From contig UZAN01039747.1 of the NCBI GenBank assembly GCA_900618425.1, forward strand, positions 2,674 to 66,673: 64,000 bases of DNA. Reading direction: 5' to 3'. The position numbers were made by a program, and so were the translations under genes. Positions 11,011 through 22,371 of the stretch are shown one piece after another. The notes under the pieces were generated by a model that was not told where the DNA came from, ran no database searches, and worked only from the letters and a program-made list of their open reading frames with translations. Within the stretch, counting starts at the first letter, position 1. Each line of letters opens with the position of its first letter. This DNA comes from Echinostoma caproni. Its lineage: Eukaryota; Platyhelminthes; Trematoda; Plagiorchiida; Echinostomatidae.

Positions 11011-12695
11011 GTGAGATTTTTAGATAGTATAATTCTGTATTCATTTCCGTTTGTTTATGATACTAAGGAATTTGTTTTCAAACGCATTTTTTATAGCCTT
11101 CAGAGCGAAAGATTTCATTGATTGTGACTTATTGGTTATATTATAGATTTTTGAATACTTTTGTTGTAGGATTCCGTGCATGTAATCATAGGTCACTTAA
11201 TTAATTAACCGGTAAAGGGAAAACAGTATGACTGTCGGCAAGAATGTAGCATATATTACTTATTTGTCAGGTATTTTCAATTTCACTTTTAGCCAAAAGA
11301 CAACTGCATATCATTTTTAAATTGATTATTTTTTATTTTTGAAAAACAAATCATGTAAGCCTGATGAATACAAAGCTGTTGCATGCACAAAGAGACTGGC
11401 ACATTCGGACATTAAGAAAGGGTAAGCGTTTGCAGTTAAATATGGTATAAATCTGGCTAAAATGATCACACAGCACTAGTGCGAATTGAGTTCCGTCCAG
11501 TCGCGGTTCCGGTTTCCCGATGTCAAAACACGATGGCTATTCAGAACCAAAGCGATAGAGGGTGAGCGGGATGGGAATCACACAAATCGTCAGCATAACC
11601 TATGTCTTTAGAAAATAAACCAAATAATGCATAGGACGTTAAATAAATTATCAAAATATAAAAGAGTGATTTCAAAATTACCCAAAGATCAAAACAATTA
11701 GACCCGTAGACTGTAGGTAATTTCAGAACAATCAGTATGCTCGCTTACATCCGCATTTCCCACGGAACTGCGGCCTAGGTGCACGTGATCTGTCATACTC
11801 ATTAGTTCTAATCACCGGCTACTTACAGTTTTTCAAGGCACTAATACTGACTGATTACGTGATAAGTTTTTAAAGCAAAAGACGCACTGAAGAAACTATT
11901 TTACGACCACGTCTGTTCTTTCCACTCTCTTGCTCAGTAGGTTCGGGTTATGAAGTGCTCCGTCTAGTTTGTGGCTGTATACAAAACAGTTTGGAATCTA
12001 AGGCAAGCGATCAGACGTTGAAAGTATTCCGATGCAAGCACAGCACAAAAACCAAACGGTGATTGAGAGAGAGACACATATGATGCGCTGCATCGGCCGT
12101 CAATAGCCAGTCCTCACACGAAGGCAACCATTTTCGATGTGCTGGTCAGTTGAAGAAGTAAGAAATAACTGCAGATGTGACAACGTCAACTGACTTCGAT
12201 CGTCCATAAAGTGTGCGTGCTTGGGAGTGTGTGGATGAAAAGTGAACATGTGGTGAAGTAAAACGTCGGATGCATTTCTGTATCGTGTGGGCGGTAACAT
12301 ACATTTTCTCAATGTTTCGAGCACAAAGATAACTATTTTGTTAATCTGTATTTTTTATGGAGTATAGATACTTTAAGTTTGTCCCTATTATTGAGATGAA
12401 CTAAAAATTAATTCTTTTCCCGAATTTTCGGGTTGTATCTGTTTGTGACATGAAATAAAATGCAAGGAAAACGAGGACATTTTGAACTATTTAGGAATCC
12501 TCGTGACACACCAACTGCCCCCAAACGAATAATTTGTTTTCCTTTACACACTAGACGTGACATGGTGCTAATACTTTATTTCATGCCAAGGTTGTTCAAT
12601 TTGTTTACCATTGAACAACCAAGCAGACCGTTTCCAATAAGACCTCAATGATAGTTCTTTAACTCACATATTGATTGTAAGCAATGGTGGATTAA

Positions 12696-12715
12696 GGGGG
12701 GGGGGTGTAGGGGGG
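12696..12715. repeat. Poly-G tract
   Basis: Ten Gs, then TGTA, then six Gs. It is unusual in this AT-rich background and could fold as a G-quadruplex only if the first run is split. No gene is near it. Confidence 0.8.
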
Positions 12716-13149
12716 ATGGAATAATTGATATCGCCGTTTAGCATTCAGTAGACCGGTTTTTTGATTCCACGCACTTGATAATGCTAAAAAGAAGAAACAG
12801 TTTTCAAACAATTTCAGACGTTCTTATTGAAGAGTGTATTTGATTTTATGAACCTTACCGAAGAGCTCAATAATCTAAATGTTTGTACTGTTTTGAGGCA
12901 TTTTTGATGCGTCCTCTCTGTGATCTATGGGAAAGAAGCTGTTTGATTATCATTTAACACGAGGGTGAATAGCGTGCATGTTTGTAGACCAACTGCATGT
13001 TCCAACCGGGGGTAACCAAATTACAACACAAGAACTTCCTTTCTGTTATACTGCAATGACTGAAAATCATTGAATTCTTTAAAATAGTAAGTTTAAAGAA
13101 ATTTATCAATATAACTGAAGCAAGGTTTTTATTTAAACGCGATGACACT

Positions 13150-13296
13150 AGTTACAATGACCGACAAAGAGCACTGGACAGTTGATTTTTCTTGTTTAAG
13201 ACTCGTCAGCAGCGCGTGCGTTTGAGTTCTTGTCAGGACTCAAATCGCGAACAGTCGGATCGGGAATTTAACCCCTAACCCCTGAGCTATACATGT
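13150..13296 (-). mobile_element. Family A hammerhead SINE, full head
   Basis: On the minus strand a near-perfect tRNA A box TAGCTCAGGGGTTA (13276-13289) is followed by B box GCGATTTGAGTCC (13236-13248), then a hammerhead relic: CUGACGA (13203-13209), stem II UCUU-AAAC-AAGA, and cleavage triplet GUC (13163-13165). The conserved GAAA has become AAAA, so this ribozyme is probably dead. An A-rich TTTAAATAAAAA follows near 13125-13140. It stands head to head with the copy at 13292. Confidence 0.8.
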
Positions 13297-13359
13297 GCGC
13301 TGCTGACGAGTCCCAAATAGGAGGCAACAGTTGGCCGGTGCTCCTTGTCGGTTATCACA
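13292..13359 (+). ncRNA. Hammerhead ribozyme relic, + strand copy
   Basis: CUGACGA at 13303-13309, stem II GUCC-CAAAUA-GGAG with the loop sequence seen in schistosome hammerheads, and cleavage triplet GUC at 13347-13349. The GAAA is replaced by GCAA and the stem II closing C by G, so loss of activity is likely. This copy lacks its tRNA head and begins exactly where the minus-strand element's head ends. Confidence 0.65.
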
Positions 13360-13505
13360 ATTATTTTCATTGTGGTGAAATGTATTCCAAAAGTGAAACC
13401 TGCACCAAATACCATCAAAAGTGCCGGGTGCTTTTGAACAACCGAATGGGCTGATCCAAAATGCATACTCCAAATACAACATTTTTCTGGCTTGAATACG
13501 CTTAA
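13350..13505 (+). mobile_element. Body of hammerhead element, copy 1
   Basis: The sequence following the ribozyme cleavage site (starting GGTTATCACAATTATTTTC) is shared with a copy on the opposite strand at 50858-51022. Shared blocks include GTGAAACCTGCAC/GTGAAACCCACAC, CACCAAATACCATCAA/CACTAAAGACCATCAA, AACAACCGAATGGGC/AACAATCGAACGGCT and CATACTCCA. Copy 1 has a short deletion relative to copy 2. The minus-strand open frames here are antisense of this repeat. Confidence 0.7.
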
Positions 13506-14398
13506 AAAGACTTTACACACAAAAGTAACACCCGGATACATTATGTGTATGCTGCTGTCATTCGCGTGAAAGCAACTGAAAAATTATGCTTTTGATATGT
13601 TAGGATACATCGTTTCCTACGTTTTCGCATCTGTAAAATTGAATATGCTTTGCACCGTGAAACGTTTTCCTGATTAGTTTTAGTTTGCCCTCAATTATGT
13701 TAAAGCCACTTATTAAAAGCTGGTGATTACCGAGAGGAGGTCCAAAGCTGAATTAGGTTTTGGACGCACAAAGTTGTCCAACTTTTTGTTGACGGTGTTC
13801 TTTACTATTTATCCAACCAGACCCTACAGCAAAGCTCAAAGTGACATCGAGCATTTTTTCTAATTACTCTTCAAAGATTCCGAAAGCAATCCTTGCAAAA
13901 ACACTTTTATTTTGTATACATTGTGGTAAAGTCTGTATTTGAACGTCTGTGGGCTTTGCGCCAAAATGGGTACAGAGAACACCATTACTGAAATCCTAGA
14001 GAATGATTTAATTTTTGGTGAATTGTTACTTGTTCCCACAAGTACCCTACGACAGACAAAAGAAAAAGATACCTTTCTGTTTCATTTCATGTAATCATCC
14101 TCAGCTGAACAATTCAATTCCTACCTATGACATGGTAACAAGGGACATCAAGCTGAACATTTGATCGGGAACCAAGTCCTTCTGTCGGTTTAAACTGAGG
14201 TTCTGCACTGTGATTCCACATACATGATGAAATGAATGTTGCATAATGAGTAGGTTCAAAGTTTCACGGTGCGCAACATTTATCGTGAGCCATACAACAA
14301 TAAACCATCGATCGATAAAACTTACTGTCAATGGGATGATGTTTCGTTGCGTAAAAACAAACCCTTAGAACGAATAGTGGGGAACAGATTGTCTTCAA

Positions 14399-14463
14399 AT
14401 GAGCAGTGATCACTACAGTTCAATGCTAAGACTAATGGGAGAAGATGAGTTTTGCTGCAACGC
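14399..14463 (+). CDS. Candidate first coding exon
   Basis: An ATG at 14399 opens a frame of 21 codons plus two bases, ending at a perfect GTAAGT donor (14464). It reads MSSDHYSSMLRLMGEDEFCC. The frame stays open upstream to a TAG at about 14375, so an internal exon is also possible. Short length keeps confidence low. Confidence 0.22.
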
Positions 14464-17400
14464 GTAAGTGAAAAAGCTCGATTAGCTGTCCAATGGTCAA
14501 ACAGTCAGCGTTCTCACATTTTATCTGTGTGGTTGTGAGTGCCCATTTTAACTGGATAAATCAAAATTCCCTGTTTTCGGGGCCAAATAACGTTAAACTA
14601 ACTGCTTTAAAACTTAATGCTTCTTCAGTTCACTATAAGAAAAATAAATTAAAGCTCATCAACGTTAAAAGATTAATTTTACCTTGCATTGACAGTCAAC
14701 TGGAAATTTTCGTTCGGTGGAGAGCAAGTGGAATTTGAGAAAATGTTAGCCTATTTTTTTGAGAAGAACAAAATCCCAAGTGCATGCAGTACGCAGTGAG
14801 ATATACCGTATCAATCTCTCTTCTTGGTAACTTGAATAATGAGTAACACAGGATGAAATCAAACGGCCGATAAAGCGCTATACGAGACCATTAGTGGGAT
14901 AAATTAATTTCAAATACATATTCAGTAGTCAAGTGGGATTTACCACATAAATTGCATGCATAATTTGAATTAGTCAACTAGATTGAGACTGGTTAACTTT
15001 TTCTGATTTTCCCCGGCTACATGGGAGTTTCGGCTCGATGCACTACCCCCTCTTCTGGTGAGTGGTCTACTGAGACAATCAACCCTAGGTCTAACAAGGA
15101 GTTACTTAATCTTCTTGAATAGCAGATTTTCAGTTTATAATAATGCGATCTAAAGTAATTTTTAATTTAGCTAATACAGTATTTATGACAAGAGAACCAG
15201 AACACTCACACCCAGAGGTTGAAATCTTTTCGGAAAATCACCAATTTTATTACTCCATTACTCCAGAAATCGGAAGGAACTCGCGCAACTTCTCAGGTAT
15301 TCCTCAGTAAAACTTGTAACAGATATAAACTTGCTGGGCTGATAATTACTCGAATCTAATTCTCGGAGTCGTTTTCGTCACTCATACCGAATCAGATTAT
15401 ATACTCATAACAAGTAACCAATCGCAAATGCTAAGCGGATAAACCTCAGACGAGATAAGCCCTATGCCGTTGTTTCCACAGTTATGCTCTGCTGAATGTG
15501 AATGTCAGAATCCCGTTGCATGAATTGACTTGTGAGTGAAAGGTGTCATTCTTCGACGAGTGTATGCAAATGAATATGATTTTTTCTATGAGCATGACTG
15601 ATGTGGTTTTCTTATGTTTGTGTTGAATGTTTACCTAAGTTAGCTATAGAAAGCTATGGCTTTCTCCGGTTTCTCATTTCCTTAAGAGTTTGGAGTGAGC
15701 CCTATTCTTAGAATGATCCACTTAAAACTCTAAAGGCATCTCATTCAATATCCAGCAGGCGAAAATAAGTTCCAAATTTGGAAAAATCAACACAGATGTG
15801 GTTTTAAATGTAGTAATAATGTGATCTTCGTGTAAAACTGTAAAAATGCAAACAGTTGTACTTTTAATTTGTTCATCTGTAATAAGAAATGACATGGCAA
15901 GTTTCGGTCAGTCTGATTTTTCTCCAGCGATAGTTCAGGAAAAAAGGGCGTAAAACTTGGGAAACTTTCATTCTCCTGCACTTAATCGGAAAGATTTCGT
16001 TTCATTTCTTTAGTTGTATCTGTTACTTCCTAGAAATGTATCCTGTTTTAAAGTGTGGTTGTGTTCTTGGTCGCGTCTAGTCAAACGATCCGCACAAAAC
16101 ACTTTTATCTACGGAATTTCCGAGATCCTGCGAGATGACAACATCTCCAACTCTATTTATTTACCCCTTATTTTCGGACACTTCACGCATAAGTAGAATC
16201 GAAACCTATAGAACTCCACTGTAATCATTGAAACCAAAACATCTTGCCTAAGCAAATATATTCTCGAGATGTTTAAAATCAAATTTATTCATCATAAAAC
16301 CGGGGATAAAAGAGGTAATCAGCAAATTTATTTTTACACTTTATCAAGTGGTTTATTAATCGGTTATTCACAAGTTTTACCAAAGCATTGGGCAGCGTTT
16401 AATTGCCCAACCTGAGCTGTTTGTATCGATGATCAGTTAAACGGACTAAATTTAAAAACAGTATAGCAGTAAGTAAGAGATTATTCATTAGCCTTCAGTT
16501 CCGGAGTGACTGTTTTTTAAGAAACCTTACCAGAAAGTTTACTCAAACAATGAGGTTCAACCTCAGCGTAAAGAAGTTGCAATGTCTATTCAGAAGCACC
16601 CCTTTGATAATCATATTGAATACTGACTATTTTTAAATTACGGCCACTCCCATGGCGAAATATTTATTCAGATAATTTTGTACAAGTGGTGGTGGTTGCA
16701 TTCTACTTCAATTTTCGGGCACCAATATGCGTAGTCCTTAGTCCCGAAAAAGAGAAAATTGCCTTTACTGGTTCAAATGTGATTAACCTATCTACAGAAA
16801 TGTTTGATTCATGTTCCGCACTTCCTACATCATATATCAACACAAGTGCGCTACAACACAACATTGCTTATTTTGATTCCAACCGAGTTCCATGCATTCC
16901 ATGAACTGTAACGGTGACAGGAATGAAAATTTCGGAAACAGTTGTTTGCCTTTATCTTTATCTCGTGTTGTTCGTGAGTCACACTCTATTTCAAACGAAA
17001 TAAACCAATTGCGATTGAAGACAGCTTCTTCTTGCTACTTGAATGCACTCATACTGTGACGGTTTCCCCAAAGGCCATTGACACAGTGCCCTTTGTCCAA
17101 GAAACAAAGTGACTGCTCTGTTGTTAATGATTCAACTTTATTCTTGTGATCACTGGTCTCACGCTTCAATGTGTTTTTTCAACGCTTGGCCCAAATCGTT
17201 CAATTTTCACAACTTGAGTATATCAAGGTAAAATTTTCATTTGTTCTACTTCATTTAGTTTCTTAGAAAAAGTTATGATCGTAAGTCAAGGTAAGTGTTG
17301 ATCATGGCGACTGGTAATTGAGTTTGGATCAGTCAGCAACTTACCAGTTGAAGTTTGCCTTGATGCATTAGGTAGATTGTACACTTGGTCGTGGAACTAT

Positions 17401-17483
17401 TTAAGTTATATTTGAAAGCGTTTTTACTATTGTATGCTACGCATATTTAAAACTGCCATCATAATAATAACCTAATAATGATA

Positions 17484-17503
17484 TACATATATATATATAT
17501 GTA
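17484..17503. repeat. AT-rich palindromic microsatellite
   Basis: A run of AT units flanked by TACAT and ATGTA, making a self-complementary stretch within GATATACATATA...ATGTATGTA. Confidence 0.85.
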
Positions 17504-20500
17504 TGTACACAACGAAATATCATCTTTGAGTTAAATATTTTGAACTTGTATTTCTAAGTGGGTAGGCCGTAATTTGATCTGAATAGAAAAAGTAACATAT
17601 ATAGTCTAGATTGTTTCCAAATTCACTGTCCTTAGTAACTTGATATGTTCCGTCCGTTGACATATTCACAACGCATACATTGTGTCAAATTACCGTTCAA
17701 AATAATGATCTTACACAGGGGGTAGAATTTGATACAATCCCGTTGGCAAGGGAAAAATACTTTAATTCAAGCGCACCGGATAATTTGATTTGCACTAATG
17801 AGAGTAAACCCAATTATTTCCTTCATTCAAATTAATCTACCCAACGAAGTGCACGGCCAGAAACATGGAGCATTTTGTTCTTCATGGTTTCCATTCCTTG
17901 CTCATGGAACCCTAGGTTATGGCGAATTCGCGTTCCAAATTAGTTTAGTCTATTGTTTTTCAGTGAACCTCAGTCTGTTCATAAATGGGATTAAACCATC
18001 GTTCCATATATTTCTGTTGCGCGTATAGGTGGACTAAATGAATTCTCTTCCAAACCACTGTCTTGCTTAACATGACCTATTCAGAGGATTTTTCATTTCG
18101 AACAATACGCAAATGAAGTCAATAGTTTCGCACAAACGAACCAATTGGAGAAAAGAATTTGTTGAAAAATAAATGTATTAGATATGGTTTCACCGATTGA
18201 TGAGATTCAGCATATTGCAGTATAAAAAAGGAAAATCTCCATTTTATTTGATTATTGTGTGAAACATGCAATCAAAAGTATCGAGATAATTGTCTGGCTC
18301 CTGGATCTACTGGGTTCCATGGATTCAAAAATCTAAGTAAACAATCAAAACACATCCGTGTGAGGTCGAATAGGACAGTCAAAAACGACAATATTCGTCG
18401 TTGTCCTCAAACACCATATATTAAAGAAGCCAAAACAAGCAGAATTTCCATTTATTACATTTATATACTTTACCACTAGGGATTCCAATCTGAATGATTG
18501 GATTTTTGTCGAGACTGGTTGATAAATTCCGGTAGATTCTAATCCACCTAATCGAATCGCAGACTGAAGTTTCTGTTTCTGTGTTACAGCGTAATTGAAA
18601 TTGTTTCCTGATTTTTTCTCTGCCTACTATATTTAGTGAGTCCATCTAATAGTGGTAACATGGAGAAAAGATTAATAATCAAGATATTATTCAGAGAGCA
18701 CTTTCCAACCAAGAAGGATCGGTAGTACAACTGTTTTGTTACTATATATATATAATAATTTTCGAGAGCTACGGTTAATGCAAAACAAATCCCTCACGGC
18801 TATATCTTTTGAAATAAAGTTCGGTTTTGAGTTCTTTTTCAGAGTTTTGCCAACCAAATAAGGACAGATCGATTATCAGTTGAACAACATTAGGGATCGG
18901 CTGTTAGATGACTCGGGCAATCATTTTCTGGTTTCATATTTTGAGAATTGGTAATTCCACAATTTGCCTTCAGAGTCGTTATTTTTTTGGGTTTGCTGCC
19001 ACTTATTTCTGACAAATACGTGTAAATTTAGGGTACATGCAACAGATAAAAGTAAAGCTTACGAAAGTTATAAAATTTGAAGTTCCTGGGGATTCATTTT
19101 TAAGCCAAGGTAGCAAAACGGAACAACGTTTCAGTATTATTTTTTCAACAAATAGCGAATAACTTGAAAAACAACCTAATTCAATTTGTTCTCTCTTGGC
19201 ATGGGATGGGAACTTAGTACAATGGAGTGATTGGTTGATACTAATGAACTTTTTTGTATACAAAAATAAACTCACAAGATTTTTGCTTCCTATTACTGAA
19301 TTGTCTATCTTTAATATGAATCCCATTGACAATTAGGGTTGCATAAAATGCAGATAGTGTTTGTAAGATCCGTAGTTAACTATTGAAAACGTCTGATTTC
19401 AACACTAATTATCATATGTAATGAATTTTTGTGAACGAATTTGACTCAGTATGACAGTGAAGCGGTTCAATAAGGAAACAATAGTGGTGTTCATCGGATA
19501 TAGCAAAATATTCCTTTGGTTTTAGAGCGCACTTTCATTTTATACCTATAGGTATCAGAATACTTCACAAATCATGCTTCTAAATCAAAAGATCAAGCAT
19601 TAGTGAGTGCTGTTTTAATTAAATGCACGGAAACTAGGATGTTATTTGACCCCATTAATGGATGCTGGTTACTCCTTTGTAAAACGGACACTCCTCCAAC
19701 TCAGCCTCGAGGTCACAGCGAAAGTTCTGATTCTGTTACACTTGACTATACATACAACTGACAAACGCCTGTGGATTCCATCAATTAGTATGCAGGCTGT
19801 CCACCTTGGAAGGTTATCATTTGAATGAGCGCTAACTTATGGGGAACATTGTATATATTCTATCCGGTGGTCAGCCACATTTGACCTCACAAATAGTGCA
19901 TACTGTTTGTCTGTACCAGCATTCAAAATTCCTTTGCGACATTAAGAATTAGTTTTTATATGGTCTGTGAGATAAAGTCGGACTACAGTACTGTTGCCAG
20001 GCAAAAAACAAGATTTTCTATTGCTTATTCAAGAATTACGTCAGATGTGGCAATGCACCGTTAAAAATGTTCAATAGTGGTAGAGTTCCGTAAGATAAAA
20101 TTATCTGAACATGGTTTCCAATAAATAAACTCCCGACTGAAGATGCACTGAACAATTTTGGAGTGTTAAACAAAAGGTTGTGATCTATTTCTGTTACAGG
20201 CGGGTACAACATGAACATCCGCCATTTCTTTGCTCAATTAACCATATGTGTTATAGACTGGGGTTAGTTGGTCTGGCACTGGCTGATGATCTCGCTTTTT
20301 CTGGATGCCCATAGGTTCTAGTATTTAAAAAATGTGATAAAATAGGTCTTCATTTTCGTTCATTCCGAACAGTAGGGGAGTTAAACTACGCATCAATTGG
20401 AAGTCCAGTAAGACCAAGTAGGAATGTTCATCAGTAAGGTTTTTGAAAGGAAAACGTTTTCCTCAAGTTATAGATAAAAATTTGAAATCGTAATAATGAC

Positions 20501-20577
20501 CTTCAGTGAAGCTTCAGAACGTTAACCAAAAGGTCCACAGGTTGAGTCCCGATACGGATGCAAAAGATACATCTTAC

Positions 20578-20636
20578 TGGTCAGTCTCAAGAATTTCCAC
20601 CCAGTGTTTGATTTCAACATGCACACCAATTTTCCA
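20578..20636 (-). CDS. Candidate coding exon, minus strand
   Basis: On the minus strand a strong acceptor (ACTTTCTTTATCTTTTGAG) is followed by 19 codons plus two bases and a GTAAGA donor. The frame begins with TGG and reads WKIGVHVEIKHWVEILETD, with eight codons starting with G. The exon is short and unrecognised, but both splice signals are good. Confidence 0.28.
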
Positions 20637-20899
20637 CTCAAAAGATAAAGAAAGTATGCGCAAGTTTGTCACTGGGTAATACCAAATGCTTCGACACATG
20701 ATAGTGAAATAATCTAACCACTGTGAACATCTGCTCCCCCATTCAGATATACCGTAAAATTACGAAGAATACAAAACCAAGACTAGACAAAATCAGTACA
20801 AAATTTTATTTGGTTTAATGAACTGATTTGATTTGTTTACTTGGTCTAGGCTAATCGCGAAAATGAATATTTTGACTCAGAAATTCGAGTTATTAGCAA

Positions 20900-21185
20900 A
20901 AAACCGCAGACACAGTCGGGGCTGTGATCGCGATTCTTCCCGTGAGATGTCCACACCCACACCCCCGATGAGTGTTTGTCTGTATGTATGTGTGGTGTAC
21001 TCCCGAAGAGACGGCGCAGATTTGTCTCACTGATAATGAAGACAGATCGTGCTGCCGGGATCGTTTTTGAGTCATTCAATCCACACCGATGTGCTTTGTC
21101 GGCGGTCCAGCTGTTTGCGACCGAACAAAATCCAATAAATCTCACACCTGAATTTGCTGTGAACTCATTTTCGCATAACCGTTAA
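20900..21185. other. Coding-like island, strand ambiguous
   Basis: This GC-richer island is open on both strands. On + the frame 20976-21185 ends with a TAA and shows high G-at-position-1 use from about 21039. On minus the frame 20846-21145 contains a good acceptor (TTTGTTCGGTCGCAAACAG) followed by WTADKAHRCGLNDSKTIPA and a GTGAGA donor. One of the two is probably a shadow, and transcript evidence would decide. No family was recognised in either reading. Confidence 0.3.
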
Positions 21186-22226
21186 ACAGACTCCAAGAGG
21201 AAGGTGTAAAGACAAACACACGCAGGTTGCTTTTTTGTATTTGGGTGTGTATGTGCGCGCTTAAATATGCATTATATATTATATATATACACATATACGT
21301 GTGTGAGTAACGGAGTAGAATGTGTGTCAAAACAAAAATCCATCGTTCGTCGCGTTCTGACCGAATTATGTTTTAGGGAGTTGTTACAAAGCTCAAGGTA
21401 TGTGTGTGTTCATCTGGACAGATTCTTTTGTGTTTGTGTGCTTGTGTATGCGTATGTACACCAGTTCGGCCTCACATCGGAATCTGTTTTTGAGCGCACG
21501 TGCGGCCTCTCGGGACTCCTTTTTACTTTAACGTCAGGTGAACAACCGTACGATGGAAGCGATTGATCAGTAGATTTAAGTGGCGCGAGTCCGATGATTG
21601 GTCATATCAAGATCGGCAGTCAAACAGGTGCTCACGTTTACCCTGTTTGTGCCATTCAGTTGCAGAAAACCAATTGCTACTGATGTGGAATAATACAAAA
21701 TATTCAACGTTTAACTGATTGAGTCAAATATGAGAAAACAATCAAAGAAACAAATAATTGCTTGCGGAAAATGATCTGTGAAACTTCAGAGACTTGAATA
21801 TCCAATGAGGAATATACAATTGTCAATGCCCTCAAACGTAGGTTGTTTACTTCCTTCTGTGGTCATCTAAAGTAAAATCAAATGATAAAACGAATCCAAA
21901 TAAACCATATATTTTGCCTAATATTGGAAAGTCCGTATTCATTTTAACTATACCGGTCAAACGAGTGAGTTTTAGAAATGATTGGTGTCAGAGTTTTATC
22001 TGAATTAACGCCGATCTTACGCTGAGTGTGGTTCAAGCCCTAGTTGAAGCAGATTGTCCTATTCCCGACTATTATATAAATTATCTTTTTAACATGGTCT
22101 GATCCCTTCTTATTGTAATTTAATGATAGTTTCTCACAATTTTCCCTGAGAAAGGTTTGCCATAATTACCATTTATAAATAAGATCATTTTAAAATTCAA
22201 ATATTATCTCTCTTGGTTTTTCTGAG

Positions 22227-22371
22227 TCACACAATGATGGTATGGTTTGCCATTCTGCTCCGGTTAGTTCCAAAGACGCTGTGGAGAAATACAAGTTCTT
22301 CTTCCATTGTCCGGGTGAGGACGTTGGACACTTCCCAGATCGTCAACCTGACTCTATTCATCATCCCACAG
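22227..22371 (+). CDS. Candidate internal coding exon
   Basis: The frame has 48 codons plus one base with no ATG requirement. It is bounded by an acceptor (TCTCTTGGTTTTTCTGAG) and a CACAG/GTAATC donor. A third of the codons (16 of 48) begin with G, few have G at position 2, and A is rare at position 3, all typical of real coding sequence. The translation is rich in His, Asp, Gly, Lys and Phe (for example KYKFFFHCPGEDVGHFPD). The family is not recognised. The long minus-strand frame across 22227-22673 is an antisense shadow running into a TG-rich stretch. Confidence 0.45.

Larger units (their letters stand above)
13550..20570. other. Mostly featureless AT-rich DNA
   Basis: Apart from the exon candidate at 14399 and AT microsatellites near 17484 and 18745, nothing beyond chance ORFs was seen. 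A weak minus-strand exon-like segment (17345-17396, GTAAGT donor) was considered too short to call. Confidence 0.45.

Noticed and set aside
13240..13541. Overlapping minus-strand ORFs of 80 and 84 codons
   Set aside because: They lie within the hammerhead SINE and the antisense of its neighbour's body.
22005..22075. tRNA-like B box (GGTTCAAGCCC) or a 12-codon minus-strand exon
   Set aside because: No A box at the right spacing, and the exon reading is too short and lacks a pyrimidine tract.
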